Positions 53,296 through 62,264 of a stretch of DNA of 64,000 bases are shown one piece after another. The notes under the pieces are model-generated. The model ran no database searches and was not told the DNA's origin. It saw nothing but the letters and a program-made list of their open reading frames with translations. This stretch comes from Clostridia bacterium (GTDB lineage Bacteria > Bacillota > Clostridia > Christensenellales > SZUA-584). The translations under genes were made by a program, and so were the position numbers. Location: contig QKIQ01000044.1 of NCBI GenBank assembly GCA_003249555.1, positions 89,773-153,772 on the forward strand, given 5' to 3'. Positions within the stretch are counted from its first letter, which is position 1; each line of letters begins with the position of its first letter.

Positions 53296-53847
53296 TCACA
53301 AAGAAGGATGTTGTGAATTCGGACATCCTTTTTTTATCCAACGCAGAAATCCTTTTTGCCTGCGCTCTTCTTTGCTTACCCTATGATACGTTTTTTGGTA
53401 TCCGATTAAGTATAAAAAAAGGAAAACAACACATACAGAGAGGTAGAGGTCTTTAAAGTCAAACGTGAACCAATTAAACAAACGCACAAAATCTAAGCTG
53501 CCACCCCAAAACACCACATCGATGAACGAACCGCAAATGCCTGCCGCGGCAAAGCAAAAGAATCCACTTACTAAAGTACGTGAGTTATCCAGCAGATATA
53601 TAAAATATCTATAAACAAGGATGACTGCGGCTAAAAAGAACACCTGCAAGGCGACCATTAATGCGACCGGCGTCTGAAACTCAGCCATACTGGCGACCCA
53701 TGTTAAATTCGTATTGAACATAGGATGAAAAGACAGAATACCGGGGACGATCACAAAGCCTGTGTTGAAGAAGAAATGTGAAATGATCAGCTTCATCGAT
53801 TGATCAAATGCCAGTAATGCAGCAGAATAAAATATCACTCTTTTCAT
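53296..53847 (-). CDS. Divergent signal peptidase II (LspA)-like membrane protein
   Basis: A 183-residue four-helix membrane protein resembling lipoprotein signal peptidase. It starts AFDQSMKLIISHF, corresponding to the D-Q-x-x-K motif. The two catalytic-type Asp are both there: LDFVRLFNWF and FDFKDLYLS. The usual NxGAAF reads NTNLTWVAS and GNxxDR reads GSFIDVV, so it is a diverged paralogue whose activity is uncertain. A Lys/Arg-rich cytoplasmic tail follows. It lies downstream of aroQ in the same direction with about 150 bases between. Confidence 0.7.
   Translation of the reverse strand: MKRVIFYSAALLAFDQSMKLIISHFFFNTGFVIVPGILSFHPMFNTNLTWVASMAEFQTPVALMVALQVFFLAAVILVYRYFIYLLDNSRTLVSGFFCFAAAGICGSFIDVVFWGGSLDFVRLFNWFTFDFKDLYLSVCVVFLFLYLIGYQKTYHRVSKEERRQKGFLRWIKKGCPNSQHPSL
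53304..53335 (+). terminator. Terminator of the recX-birA-acpS-nnr operon
   Basis: AAGGATGT / ACATCCTT (8 bp), followed by TTTTT. The last codons of the converging LspA-like gene run through this hairpin. Confidence 0.8.
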
Positions 53848-53999
53848 AAAACCCTCCCAGGTATAAACAGCACATGGAATCGGACAGTTTTATTATTAGA
53901 TGTAGCTTTTTTCCCGGCTCAGCCCCTAATCGCGATAAGCCCCGATGATGCGGTCAATTTCATAGTTACTGAAGCACAGCGTAATCAATGGGCTGAACA

Positions 54000-54437
54000 T
54001 CAATTTTCGTTGCTCCGGCTCATCAGCCCCACGATGGCGAGGAAATACGAATGAAATCCAAGCCCCGATATCTGGCCGATGCAGCCGGCCGCCGTCACGG
54101 AATTGTGGCGGAAATCCTCACGCGCCGCAATATGGCTCAAATGCACCTCCACGGCTGGAATATTCACCGCTTTGAGCGCGTCGAGTATCGCATAGCTGTA
54201 ATGTGTGTATGCGCCGGGGTTAATCACGATGCCGTCATACACGCCCGCAGCTGCTTGGATTTTGTCGATCAGCGCGCCTTCGCTGTTAGACTGATACGCG
54301 TCGATCGTGATACTGTGTGTTTTCGCGAAATCGTCAAGTTTTTCGAGCAGTGCCGCGTAATCCTGCTTGCCGTAAATGTCCGGCTCGCGCGAACCCAAAA
54401 GGTTTAAATTGGGACCGTTGATCACAAGTATTTTCAT
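54000..54437 (-). CDS. aroQ: 3-dehydroquinate dehydratase, type II
   Basis: A 145-residue dodecameric dehydratase of the shikimate pathway (step 3). Motifs: KILVINGPNLNLLGSREPDIYG with the active-site loop Asn and Tyr, EGALIDKIQAA, VINPGAYTHYSYAI (including the key Asn and His) and VEVHLSHI. The start overlaps the aroE-aroK stop (ATGA). Last enzyme gene in the aromatic operon. Confidence 0.96.
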   Translation of the reverse strand: MKILVINGPNLNLLGSREPDIYGKQDYAALLEKLDDFAKTHSITIDAYQSNSEGALIDKIQAAAGVYDGIVINPGAYTHYSYAILDALKAVNIPAVEVHLSHIAAREDFRHNSVTAAGCIGQISGLGFHSYFLAIVGLMSRSNEN

Positions 54438-55738
54438 TTTCTCATTTCCTCCAGCTTCAATTTTATTTGTTTGGCGCACTGCTGCGCGGTGCCGTTGTTA
54501 ACAACCGTTAAGTCAGCGTATTGCCGGTATAGCGTGTGCCGCTTGTTGTAAAGCGTGATAAGGTGTTCGCGTCCGCCTGCGAGCAGCGGACGGTTCGCTG
54601 TATCGATTTCACTCAGAAGCGTCTCAAGCGGTCTGTCGATACACACGATGATGCCTGTCTCTTTGAGCGCGTCCATCGCGGCGCATGTCTGCACGATGCC
54701 GCCGCCCGTGGAGATCACGGTGTTTTGCCGCTGCGACGTTTGCCGCGCGGTTTGAAGCTCCATTTCGCGAAACGCCGCTTCGCCCTGAGAAGCAAATATG
54801 TCTGAAATGCGCCCGTGATGTGCCTCGATGAGCGCGTCGGTGTCTGCGAATTCCATAGACAATTTCTCGGAGATAAGGTGTCCCACAGTGGATTTACCGC
54901 TGCCCGGCATGCCGATGAGCACGATGTTGGTGCGCGGGGCAGGGGTTTTAAGCGCGTTGTCAATCGTTCGGCAGATGTCTGCGTCAAACGCTTTGCCCGT
55001 CCAAATTTCCTGTGCTTTGAGCGCCTGTGCGCAGAGCATCCAAAGCCCGTTGGCAACCCGCTTGCCCATCAGTGCGGCTTTCTTCAACAGCAGCGTTTTT
55101 TCCGGATTGTATATCATATCTGCCACGTTTGCGCACTTTTGTATCACCTCATCGGATACGGGGCATTCGTCCGTGTGGGGATACATTCCCGAAGGCGTCG
55201 CGTTGATGAGCACATCAATGGTGTCTATGACGTTCAGCGCATCGTAGCCCACGCCATTGAGAGCCGGGTCGGCTTTTTCGGGGCGACGGCTCACAACAAA
55301 AGCCTCGGCGGCATTTTCATTCTTGGCGAGACTCAATGCGCATCGCGCCGCGCCGCCCGAACCCAATATCACCACACGTTTGCCGCAAAGCGCAAAGCCG
55401 TTTTGCTCCAGCAGCGATTTTAAACCAAAGTAATCGGTGTTGTGGCCGATGCGCCGTCCGGAAGAAAAATGCACCGTATTCACAGCGCCGATGGCCTCCG
55501 CTTGGGGTGTGATGACGTCAAGATATTGCATCACCGCCGTTTTATGCGGTATGGTCACGTTAACGCCGCGAAAGCCTTGGTTTTGCAGGTCGTTTAGCCT
55601 CCCGCCAAGCTCTTTCTCGGTTGTTTCAAACAGCGAATACTGTCCCGTCTGTCCTGTGAGATACCAATATTTTTCGTGTATCTGCGGCGATAGGCTGTGA
55701 GAGAGCCTGCCGCCGATCAGTCCTGTCTTTATCATCAC
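54434..55738 (-). CDS. aroEK: AroE-AroK fusion: shikimate dehydrogenase - shikimate kinase
   Basis: A 434-residue fusion carrying out two consecutive steps (3-dehydroshikimate to shikimate to shikimate-3-phosphate). The AroE half (1-about 262) has RLSHSLSPQIH, VNVTIPHKTAVM with the catalytic Lys and GAVNTVHF, and an NADP site VVILGSGGAARCAL. The AroK half (about 268-434) has NIVLIGMPGSGKSTVGHLI, FADTDALIE, EAAFREME and ISTGGGIV. No stop or frameshift lies between. The separate genes are more usual, so this is a real fusion in a tight operon. Confidence 0.93.
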   Translation of the reverse strand: MMIKTGLIGGRLSHSLSPQIHEKYWYLTGQTGQYSLFETTEKELGGRLNDLQNQGFRGVNVTIPHKTAVMQYLDVITPQAEAIGAVNTVHFSSGRRIGHNTDYFGLKSLLEQNGFALCGKRVVILGSGGAARCALSLAKNENAAEAFVVSRRPEKADPALNGVGYDALNVIDTIDVLINATPSGMYPHTDECPVSDEVIQKCANVADMIYNPEKTLLLKKAALMGKRVANGLWMLCAQALKAQEIWTGKAFDADICRTIDNALKTPAPRTNIVLIGMPGSGKSTVGHLISEKLSMEFADTDALIEAHHGRISDIFASQGEAAFREMELQTARQTSQRQNTVISTGGGIVQTCAAMDALKETGIIVCIDRPLETLLSEIDTANRPLLAGGREHLITLYNKRHTLYRQYADLTVVNNGTAQQCAKQIKLKLEEMRK

Positions 55739-55744
55739 GTCTCC

Positions 55745-56863
55745 TTACAGCGACATACGCGGATAAGACCCGAGCCATATCAGATCCGCCGCGCACGTTT
55801 TGGCCTGCTCAAGCACATGCTTGACTTGCTTGTCCTCCGCGCTGCCCTCAAAGTCGAGATGGAACAGGTATTCAAACGGTCTGTCCTTCAGCGGGCGGGA
55901 TTCCAGCTTCAGCACATTGATGCCGTTGAATGTTTTGAGCATATCGCAGAGCGAGCCGGGCCGGTGTTCCACCTTAAAAACGATACTCGTTTTGTCGCAT
56001 GTCGCGTTGAGAATCGGTTTTCTTGCGACCACCACAAAGCGTGTGGAATTGCCCTGGCTGTTTTGTATATTGGCTGCGAGCACTTTCAGCCCGTATTCCT
56101 TGGCGGCTTGAACGGACGCGATACACCCGACTGTTTTGTTTTTTAGTTCACTGACACTCATGGCCGCCTGTGCCGTGCTGAGCGCGGGGTAGGCGCTGAT
56201 TTGCGGATGAGAATGCAAAAAACGGCTGCACTGCGCGATGGGTTCGGGGTGAGAGCAAACCATCTCAATATCCTCCAGCACCGCGTCTTCAAGCCCGAGC
56301 AGACTGTGCTCTACCTTCAGCAGACGCTCAGCGACGATGTAATAGCCGTATTTGGCGAGCAGATCCACCACGGCTGTGATGCTGCCCGTTTCGGTGTTTT
56401 CAGCCGGCAGCATCGCGCGACCGATTTCGCCGCGCCTTAACGCTTCAAACATGTCCTCAAACGTGTCGTAGCTTTTCAGCGGCGCGTCTTCTCCGAAAGC
56501 CTGGCACGCAGCGATATGCGAGAAAGAGCCGCGCAGACCCAAGTGACCGATGACCTTGCATTCTTGGTTGCCTGTGTCTTCGCCGGGCTTTAAGTGTGTG
56601 TGCTGGCGCTGCTTGCTCAAATCCATGAGCGCACGGAAAAACCGCCTCGCCACCTCGCCGTTTGCGCCGTCATCCAATCGCGAGAGCGCACGTGAGATAA
56701 CGGCGTTTTCGCGGCCTGCGTCAAATACAGGCATGCCGTAGCGCTTTTTAACCGCCGCAATGTCGTCCGATGTGCGCATGCGCGCCTCAAAAAGCGGCAC
56801 GAGCTGAGAATCAATATCGTCTATTCTTTCGCGCAGATCGCGGATGTCTTCCTCGTATCCCAT
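55745..56863 (-). CDS. pheA: Bifunctional chorismate mutase / prephenate dehydratase
   Basis: A 372-residue P-protein. The N-terminal chorismate mutase AroQ-type helix bundle (about 1-90, RERIDDIDSQLVPLFEARM) is followed by prephenate dehydratase (about 108-285, GLRGSFSHIAACQAFGEDA, NSTRFVVVA) and a C-terminal ACT domain (about 290-365) with the phenylalanine-binding ESRP motif (LKLESRPLKDRPFEYLFHLDFEG). It makes phenylpyruvate and is expected to be feedback-inhibited by Phe. Six bases separate it from aroEK. Confidence 0.95.
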   Translation of the reverse strand: MGYEEDIRDLRERIDDIDSQLVPLFEARMRTSDDIAAVKKRYGMPVFDAGRENAVISRALSRLDDGANGEVARRFFRALMDLSKQRQHTHLKPGEDTGNQECKVIGHLGLRGSFSHIAACQAFGEDAPLKSYDTFEDMFEALRRGEIGRAMLPAENTETGSITAVVDLLAKYGYYIVAERLLKVEHSLLGLEDAVLEDIEMVCSHPEPIAQCSRFLHSHPQISAYPALSTAQAAMSVSELKNKTVGCIASVQAAKEYGLKVLAANIQNSQGNSTRFVVVARKPILNATCDKTSIVFKVEHRPGSLCDMLKTFNGINVLKLESRPLKDRPFEYLFHLDFEGSAEDKQVKHVLEQAKTCAADLIWLGSYPRMSL

Positions 56864-57943
56864 TTATAGTCCCCTTTCTGTCATCAAGTCCAGCATGCAA
56901 ACATTCGCCGCCGCTTCAATCACCGCCGCCGCGCGCGGTACAATGCACGCGTCGTGACGTCCCTTCACGGATGCCGTTTCCTGCGTTATCGTTTTAAGGT
57001 TCACTGTTTGCTGTGGTTTTGATATGGACGGCGTTGGCTTGATGACCGCTTCAAATACCACGGGCATGCCGCTGGTGATGCCGCCGAGAATACCGCCGTT
57101 GTGGTTGGTCTCAGTGACAATTTTACCGTCTTTCACAGCGTAGGCATCGTTGGCTTCGCTGCCGCGCATCTGAGCGAATCCAAAGCCCGACCCAAACGAG
57201 ATGCCTTTGACAGCGGGAATCGCAAAAAGCAGCGATGCCAGACGGCTCTCCGCTGTGTCGAACATTGGGCTGCCAAGGCCTGCGGGTAAGCCGCATACCG
57301 CGCATTCAACGATGCCGCCCACCGAATCGCCTTCGGCTGCGGCCTGCTTGATCTGCGTTTCCATCGCCGCACGCTTTGCTTCGTCGATCAGAGGAAAACG
57401 CATGGCGGCAAGGCTTTGTGCCTGCTGATGCGTAATGCTTGTAAGGTCAAAAGCGGCATCTTCCACATCTGCAATGCGGCGAATATGCGTGGCTGCGTAT
57501 ATGCTTTTTTTAGAAAGCACCTGAGCCGCTACCGCACCCGCGAAAACGAGCGGGGCAGTCAGCCGACCGGAAAAATGACCGCCGCCGCGCGGGTCATTAA
57601 AACCGTTGTATCTCACATAGCCTGTATAGTCCGCGTGTCCCGGACGATTGAGGCGTTCGTCGTAGTCGCTGCTGCGCTGGGCGTTGTTATGGAACAGTAC
57701 GCAGAGCGGTGTCCCCGTGGAAAAACCGTTAGCGTAGCCGCTCACGATCTCGAAATCGTCCGCCTCGTGGCGCTTTGTGGACCATGCTTCACTGCCTGCG
57801 CGCCGTCTGTCCAAAAATGCGCGGATCTGCGGGAAATCAAGCTCGGTGCCGGGATGCAGGCCGTTTATCACCGCGCCGATTTTGGGCCCGTGTGATTCGC
57901 CGAATATGTCGATGGTGAAATGGCGTCCCCATATACTGCTCAT
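56864..57943 (-). CDS. aroC: Chorismate synthase
   Basis: A 359-residue FMN-dependent enzyme forming chorismate from EPSP. Motifs: GESHGPKIGAVINGLHPG, RRRAGSEAWSTKRHEADDFEI, DYTGYVRYNGFNDPRGGGHFSGRLTAP, and the C-terminal RHDACIVPRAAAVIEA. The start overlaps the aroA stop (ATGA) and the stop directly abuts pheA. Confidence 0.97.
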   Translation of the reverse strand: MSSIWGRHFTIDIFGESHGPKIGAVINGLHPGTELDFPQIRAFLDRRRAGSEAWSTKRHEADDFEIVSGYANGFSTGTPLCVLFHNNAQRSSDYDERLNRPGHADYTGYVRYNGFNDPRGGGHFSGRLTAPLVFAGAVAAQVLSKKSIYAATHIRRIADVEDAAFDLTSITHQQAQSLAAMRFPLIDEAKRAAMETQIKQAAAEGDSVGGIVECAVCGLPAGLGSPMFDTAESRLASLLFAIPAVKGISFGSGFGFAQMRGSEANDAYAVKDGKIVTETNHNGGILGGITSGMPVVFEAVIKPTPSISKPQQTVNLKTITQETASVKGRHDACIVPRAAAVIEAAANVCMLDLMTERGL

Positions 57944-59205
57944 TTGATATTTCCTCCCAATGCTTTTAAGTCGTCGTAAAACTTCGGGTATGATTTATCG
58001 ATACATTCTCCATTTGGTATACGGATATCGCCTGTGCCCCCCGCAGCCGCGACCGCAAACGCCATCGCGATACGGTGATCGCCGAACGTATCGATCGTGC
58101 CGCCGCGAAGAACGCCGCCGCGGATAATGAGTTCATCGTCCGTTTCGGCGGCCTGTATGCCGAGGCTGTTTAGGTTCACCGCCAATGCGTGCAGGCGGTC
58201 GCATTCCTTGATGCGCAGCCGCGCTGCGCCCGTGATGCGCGTTTCGCCTTTTGCGAACGCCGCCGCGATCGCAAGAGGCGGGACAAGATCCGGACACTGC
58301 GATACATCGATAACCGTGCCTGAAAGCTTTGATTGTTTGACGGTCAGAGAATTGTTCTTTGGCGTGATGGCCGCGCCCATGCGCCGCACGATGGAGACGA
58401 TGGCGCTGTCCGGCTGAAGCGAATGCGCGTTCAGTCCCGCAATAGTAATATCGCCCGCAATCGCGCCCGCAACGATGAAAAACGCCGCCTGAGAATAATC
58501 ACCCTCCACAACGATGTTGCGCGGCTGATAGCGCTGATCGCCCTTGATGGTGTATTCGTCACCCGATACGCCAATTTCAATGCCGAAATGGCGCAGCATG
58601 TTCACCGTTAGATCCACGTATCCGCGCGATTCAAAGCCGCCGAGCACGGATACGGCGGAATCCTCTTGCAGCATGGGCAGTGCGAACAATAGTCCCGTCA
58701 CGTACTGGGAGCTCACACGCCCGTCCACGCACATCTTGCCGCCGTTGAGCCTGCCCGATACGGTCAGTGGCAGATTTGCGTCCGCAGGACGGGTATAGCG
58801 GATGCCCTGTGAGTCAAATATCCGCAAGTACGCGTCTATGGGCCGATAGGGCAGACGACCGCGTCCGGTAAATGTCTTCGTGCCGTTCAGCGTGCACGCG
58901 ACAGGGATAAAAAAACGCAGAGTCGAGCCGGATTCGGCGCAATCAATGACGGTTTCGCCCGACAGGGCAAGCCCGCCGTCCACGGTCAGCGTGTGGTACC
59001 GTTGGTCTTCTTCAATAGAAATATCGCAGCCCAGCGCGCGGCACGCGCCCACCGTGGCGAGAATATCGCTTGACAGGTCCACATTGCCGACCACACTGCG
59101 CCCTTTTGCAAGCGCCGCCGCGATGATGGCACGGTGCGCAGCGCTTTTGGAGGGCGGTACGGTGACTGTGCCTTGATAGGTTCCGGGTAAAACGGTAATG
59201 TTCAT
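57940..59205 (-). CDS. aroA: 5-enolpyruvylshikimate-3-phosphate synthase
   Basis: A 421-residue two-domain enzyme: VPPSKSAAHRAIIAAAL with the catalytic Lys, ESGSTLRFFIPVACTLNG, TGRGRLPYRPIDAYL (LPxRP-type region), DYSQAAFFIVAGAI, and LRIKECDRLHAL and FGDHRIAMAFAVAA at the C-terminus. TGSGRLPYRPI differs slightly from the common GNAGTAMRPL, which places it in the class II-like group. Overlaps aroC by 4 bases. Confidence 0.96.
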   Translation of the reverse strand: MNITVLPGTYQGTVTVPPSKSAAHRAIIAAALAKGRSVVGNVDLSSDILATVGACRALGCDISIEEDQRYHTLTVDGGLALSGETVIDCAESGSTLRFFIPVACTLNGTKTFTGRGRLPYRPIDAYLRIFDSQGIRYTRPADANLPLTVSGRLNGGKMCVDGRVSSQYVTGLLFALPMLQEDSAVSVLGGFESRGYVDLTVNMLRHFGIEIGVSGDEYTIKGDQRYQPRNIVVEGDYSQAAFFIVAGAIAGDITIAGLNAHSLQPDSAIVSIVRRMGAAITPKNNSLTVKQSKLSGTVIDVSQCPDLVPPLAIAAAFAKGETRITGAARLRIKECDRLHALAVNLNSLGIQAAETDDELIIRGGVLRGGTIDTFGDHRIAMAFAVAAAGGTGDIRIPNGECIDKSYPKFYDDLKALGGNIK

Positions 59206-59215
59206 AATGACTTCC

Positions 59216-60283
59216 TTATATAAAGCTTTTTGCGTCGCTGCCCGGTATCTGGTGCAGGTAAGACTGACCCGGCTCTAAAATCAGCACAAGATTGAGTTTG
59301 TCAGCAACGTTCTTTTTATCGACAAGGATGCCCTTTAATATCTCGTCTTTGTCATATGCGGATATGTCGTGCGGCAGCCCCATCTTCTGTAATACAGCCG
59401 CGATGCGCTGCACACTGCCTGCCTTGGTGAGCCCCATGCGCTCCGATGCGGCGGTGATGGCCGCCATGCCGATGGCTACCGCGCGTCCGTGTGTCATGGG
59501 CCTTTTTTGTGCGGCGCACAGGCGTTCGATGCCGTGACCGATGGTGTGTCCGAAATTCAGCAGCATGCGTTCTCCCATGTCCTTTTCGTCCGCGGCGACC
59601 ACATCTCTTTTGATGGACAGGCACCGCGTGATCCATGAGGAGAGAATATCTGAATCCGCGTGAATGGTGCCGCTTTGCTCAAGCTGTATAAACATATCCG
59701 CGTCACGGATAAGCGCGTATTTAATGAGCTCGCTCATGCCGTCCGCAAAGTCGGGCTCTGGCAGCGTCTGCAGCAAAGCTGTGTCCACAAATACCGCACT
59801 TGGCTGGTGAAACGCGCCCACCAGATTTTTGCCTTCGGGCAGGTTGATCGCGGTTTTGCCGCCCACGGCGCTGTCAATCTGAGCAAGCAATGAGGTCGGA
59901 ATCTGTACACAGCGCAGACCTCGAAGGAACACCGCAGCGACGAATCCGGCCAAATCGCCCACGACGCCGCCTCCCAGCGCCACAATCACATCCGCACGGT
60001 TATAGCTGCGCTGCGCGAGTTTGCTTAACAGACGGGCAAAGACATCCGCGCTTTTTGCGCCTTCGCCCGGCTTCACGGTGAGCAGATCGTAGCGCAAACC
60101 CGCAGCTTCACAAGCGGCGGTCACGTTCTTTGCATACAAAGCGCTTATGTTATCGTCCGTGATGATGGCAATACGGCTTTGTGGGAACATGTCTTTTAGA
60201 CGCTCAGGGATGCTTTGCATCAGCCCTTTTTCTATATATACGGGGTATTCGCACGTTCCCGCGCGCATGGTCAGCGTGTTCAT
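59216..60283 (-). CDS. aroB: 3-dehydroquinate synthase
   Basis: A 355-residue NAD- and metal-dependent cyclase (step 2). Conserved: ALGGGVVGDLAGFVAAVFLRGLRCVQIPTSLLAQIDSAVGGKTAINLPEGKNLVGAF, metal ligands in LNFGHTIGHGIE, and VDKKNVADKLNLVL. Follows tyrA with a 4-base overlap; ten bases before aroA. Confidence 0.97.
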   Translation of the reverse strand: MNTLTMRAGTCEYPVYIEKGLMQSIPERLKDMFPQSRIAIITDDNISALYAKNVTAACEAAGLRYDLLTVKPGEGAKSADVFARLLSKLAQRSYNRADVIVALGGGVVGDLAGFVAAVFLRGLRCVQIPTSLLAQIDSAVGGKTAINLPEGKNLVGAFHQPSAVFVDTALLQTLPEPDFADGMSELIKYALIRDADMFIQLEQSGTIHADSDILSSWITRCLSIKRDVVAADEKDMGERMLLNFGHTIGHGIERLCAAQKRPMTHGRAVAIGMAAITAASERMGLTKAGSVQRIAAVLQKMGLPHDISAYDKDEILKGILVDKKNVADKLNLVLILEPGQSYLHQIPGSDAKSFI

Positions 60284-61113
60284 ATGGTTACTCCTTTTGC
60301 CATGTTGCTTAAAAGGATTTCAAGTTTATCTCTGTCACGTTCGGCCAGTGCGCTGTCAATCGTATCGAGATTGTGCTTTAGTCGCGCAAGGCTCCGCTGC
60401 AAATATTCTGCGTTATCCATCAATAGTCCTGCCCAGAGAGGCGCGTTTAAGTCGGCCACGCGCGTGATGGCGTGAAAACTGCCGCCCGCGAAACGCTCCA
60501 GCCCTTTACCGACCGCATAAACCGCGAGTGCGGCCACATGCGGCAGATGGCTCAAATCCGCCACCACCGCGTCGTGCAGCGCGGGGGAGAGGCACGTCAT
60601 TTCACCGCATTGCAGCGCCTTGCATAAAAACTTCGCCCATTCGAGCGCTGTATCTGTTGTCTTTTCGGTGGACGTCAGTATCAGCGGCGCGTCTTTAAAG
60701 AGCGCCGCTTTGGAATGAGCAAACCCGGCCTTTTCGCTGCCCGCCATCGGATGCAGGCACAGCAGCGCGTGACGCGGCTCAACCGCATCATACAGCGCGT
60801 CCACAAGCGCCGTTTTGAGCCCTGATAGCTCGGCGAACACGCCGCCGTCTTTAAGCCTTTGCTTTACCTGCTCGTAGATGGCGGGGACGGCATGGGGCGG
60901 CAGTGCGCATATCACGATATCAAAGCATTGATCGTTATCCGCAAACCCCGCTTCAATCACGCCTTGCGCTTTGGCGGCTTCGATGGATTCTATATCGGTA
61001 TCCAGTGCACTAATGTGCGTGCTGCCCGCGCCCGAAAGAGCTTTAGCGACGGAGCCGCCGATCAGCCCAAGGCCCGCGATGAGTATACGGCTGTCTGTAA
61101 ATCGTGCTTCCAT
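60280..61113 (-). CDS. tyrA: Prephenate dehydrogenase
   Basis: A 277-residue NAD(P)-dependent enzyme: RILIAGLGLIGGSVAKAL nucleotide site, ADNDQCFDIVICALPPHAV, FAELSGLKTALVDAL, LCLHPMAGSEKAGFAHSKAALF with the substrate-binding His, and LSHLPHVAALAV. It has no ACT domain, so feedback by Tyr is not obvious in the protein itself. The start overlaps the aroF stop by one base (TAATG). Makes hydroxyphenylpyruvate. Confidence 0.94.
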   Translation of the reverse strand: MEARFTDSRILIAGLGLIGGSVAKALSGAGSTHISALDTDIESIEAAKAQGVIEAGFADNDQCFDIVICALPPHAVPAIYEQVKQRLKDGGVFAELSGLKTALVDALYDAVEPRHALLCLHPMAGSEKAGFAHSKAALFKDAPLILTSTEKTTDTALEWAKFLCKALQCGEMTCLSPALHDAVVADLSHLPHVAALAVYAVGKGLERFAGGSFHAITRVADLNAPLWAGLLMDNAEYLQRSLARLKHNLDTIDSALAERDRDKLEILLSNMAKGVTI

Positions 61114-62129
61114 TATATCTTCCTGCCCATCAGCTCCGCCGCGCCCTTTAGCTTTTGCGTCACGTCAGAGAATTTCTCGGGCAGCAGCGACTGCTTGCCG
61201 TCCGAAAGCGCCTCGGTGGGGGTCTCGTGCACCTCAATCATGACACCGTCTGCGCCTGCGCAGATGGCCGCCACGGCGAGCGGTTCCACGGCCCACCACA
61301 GACCTGTGGCATGGCTCGGGTCAACGATCACCGGAAGATGGCTCTGGCGTTTGATGACGGGCACGGCGGAGATGTCTAATGTGTTGCGCGTGGCTGTTTC
61401 AAACGTGCGGATGCCGCGTTCGCACAGTATCACGTTGGGGTTGCCGCCCGATACGATATATTCGGCGCTCATCAGCCATTCCTCGATGGTGGCGCTAAGG
61501 CCCCTTTTTAAGAGCACAGGCGTTTTGGATTTACCAAGCTCTCTTAACAGCACAAAGTTTTGCATGTTGCGTGCGCCCACCTGAATCACGTCCACCTTCT
61601 CGACAAACAGATCGACAAATTCGACGCTCGTAATTTCAGTGACGATGGGGAGTCCTGTTTCCGCTTTGGCAGTTTCCAAGTATTTAAGACCTTGTGTGCC
61701 AAGCCCCTGAAAACGGTAAGGGCTGGTGCGCGGCTTAAACGCGCCGCCGCGAAGAAAATTCGCGCCCGCCGCCTTTACCTTGTGCGCGGTGGAGACAATT
61801 TGCTCCTCGCTCTCCACGCTGCACGGGCCCGCCATCAAGGCAAGCTGCCTGCCGCCGATGGAAAAGCCATTGCCCTTGACGATGGTATCGTCCGGATGAA
61901 ACGCACGGTTCACCTTTTTGTAAGGCTCCTGTACGCGCATCACTTTTCTGACCACACTGCGTTCTTGAATGGGCTCAGTGTCCAACGCGGATGTGTCTCC
62001 GATCAGGCCGAGTATTGAGTAATTCACGCCGTCCATACGCTGCACCTCAAGCGAATAATCGTGCTGAAGAGAGTGTATGAGTTCATCGACCTTCTGTTTT
62101 TCTGCCCCTGGTTTTAAGATAATAATCAT
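61113..62129 (-). CDS. aroF: 3-deoxy-7-phosphoheptulonate synthase (type I-beta, with N-terminal regulatory domain)
   Basis: A 338-residue entry enzyme of the shikimate pathway. A ferredoxin-like N-terminal domain (1-about 70, MIIILKPGAEKQKVDELIHSL) precedes the catalytic barrel: LMAGPCSVESEEQIV, GGAFKPRTSPYRFQGLG, VIQVGARNMQNFVLLRELG, VILCERGIRTFE and VDPSHATGLWWAVEPLAV. The ATG at 62129 has ACGGAGGAC upstream. First structural gene of the aromatic operon; the leader-peptide attenuator ends 70 bases upstream. Confidence 0.97.
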   Translation of the reverse strand: MIIILKPGAEKQKVDELIHSLQHDYSLEVQRMDGVNYSILGLIGDTSALDTEPIQERSVVRKVMRVQEPYKKVNRAFHPDDTIVKGNGFSIGGRQLALMAGPCSVESEEQIVSTAHKVKAAGANFLRGGAFKPRTSPYRFQGLGTQGLKYLETAKAETGLPIVTEITSVEFVDLFVEKVDVIQVGARNMQNFVLLRELGKSKTPVLLKRGLSATIEEWLMSAEYIVSGGNPNVILCERGIRTFETATRNTLDISAVPVIKRQSHLPVIVDPSHATGLWWAVEPLAVAAICAGADGVMIEVHETPTEALSDGKQSLLPEKFSDVTQKLKGAAELMGRKI

Positions 62130-62198
62130 TTTTTGTCCTCCGTTCTTCCGTCCTGCAAAGGAGCGTTTTTGCTCCCGGTGTTTTTTGCACATGGGTGC

Positions 62199-62234
62199 AA
62201 ATTTAAAAAGGGAGCCCGGTAATGAGCTCCCTTT
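62199..62234 (-). terminator. Attenuator terminator in the aromatic operon leader
   Basis: Minus strand: AAAGGGAGC (62234-62226) with GCTCCCTTT (62215-62207), a 9-bp perfect stem with a 10-base loop, followed by TTTAAATTT. It starts 30 bases after the leader peptide stop codon. A segment of the leader (AGCCGGAGCT, codons 14-17) could pair with the terminator region (AGCTC...CGG.CT), giving a competing antiterminator. Confidence 0.85.
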
Positions 62235-62264
62235 GCTGACACTGTTATTAGACTGTTTTGGTAA

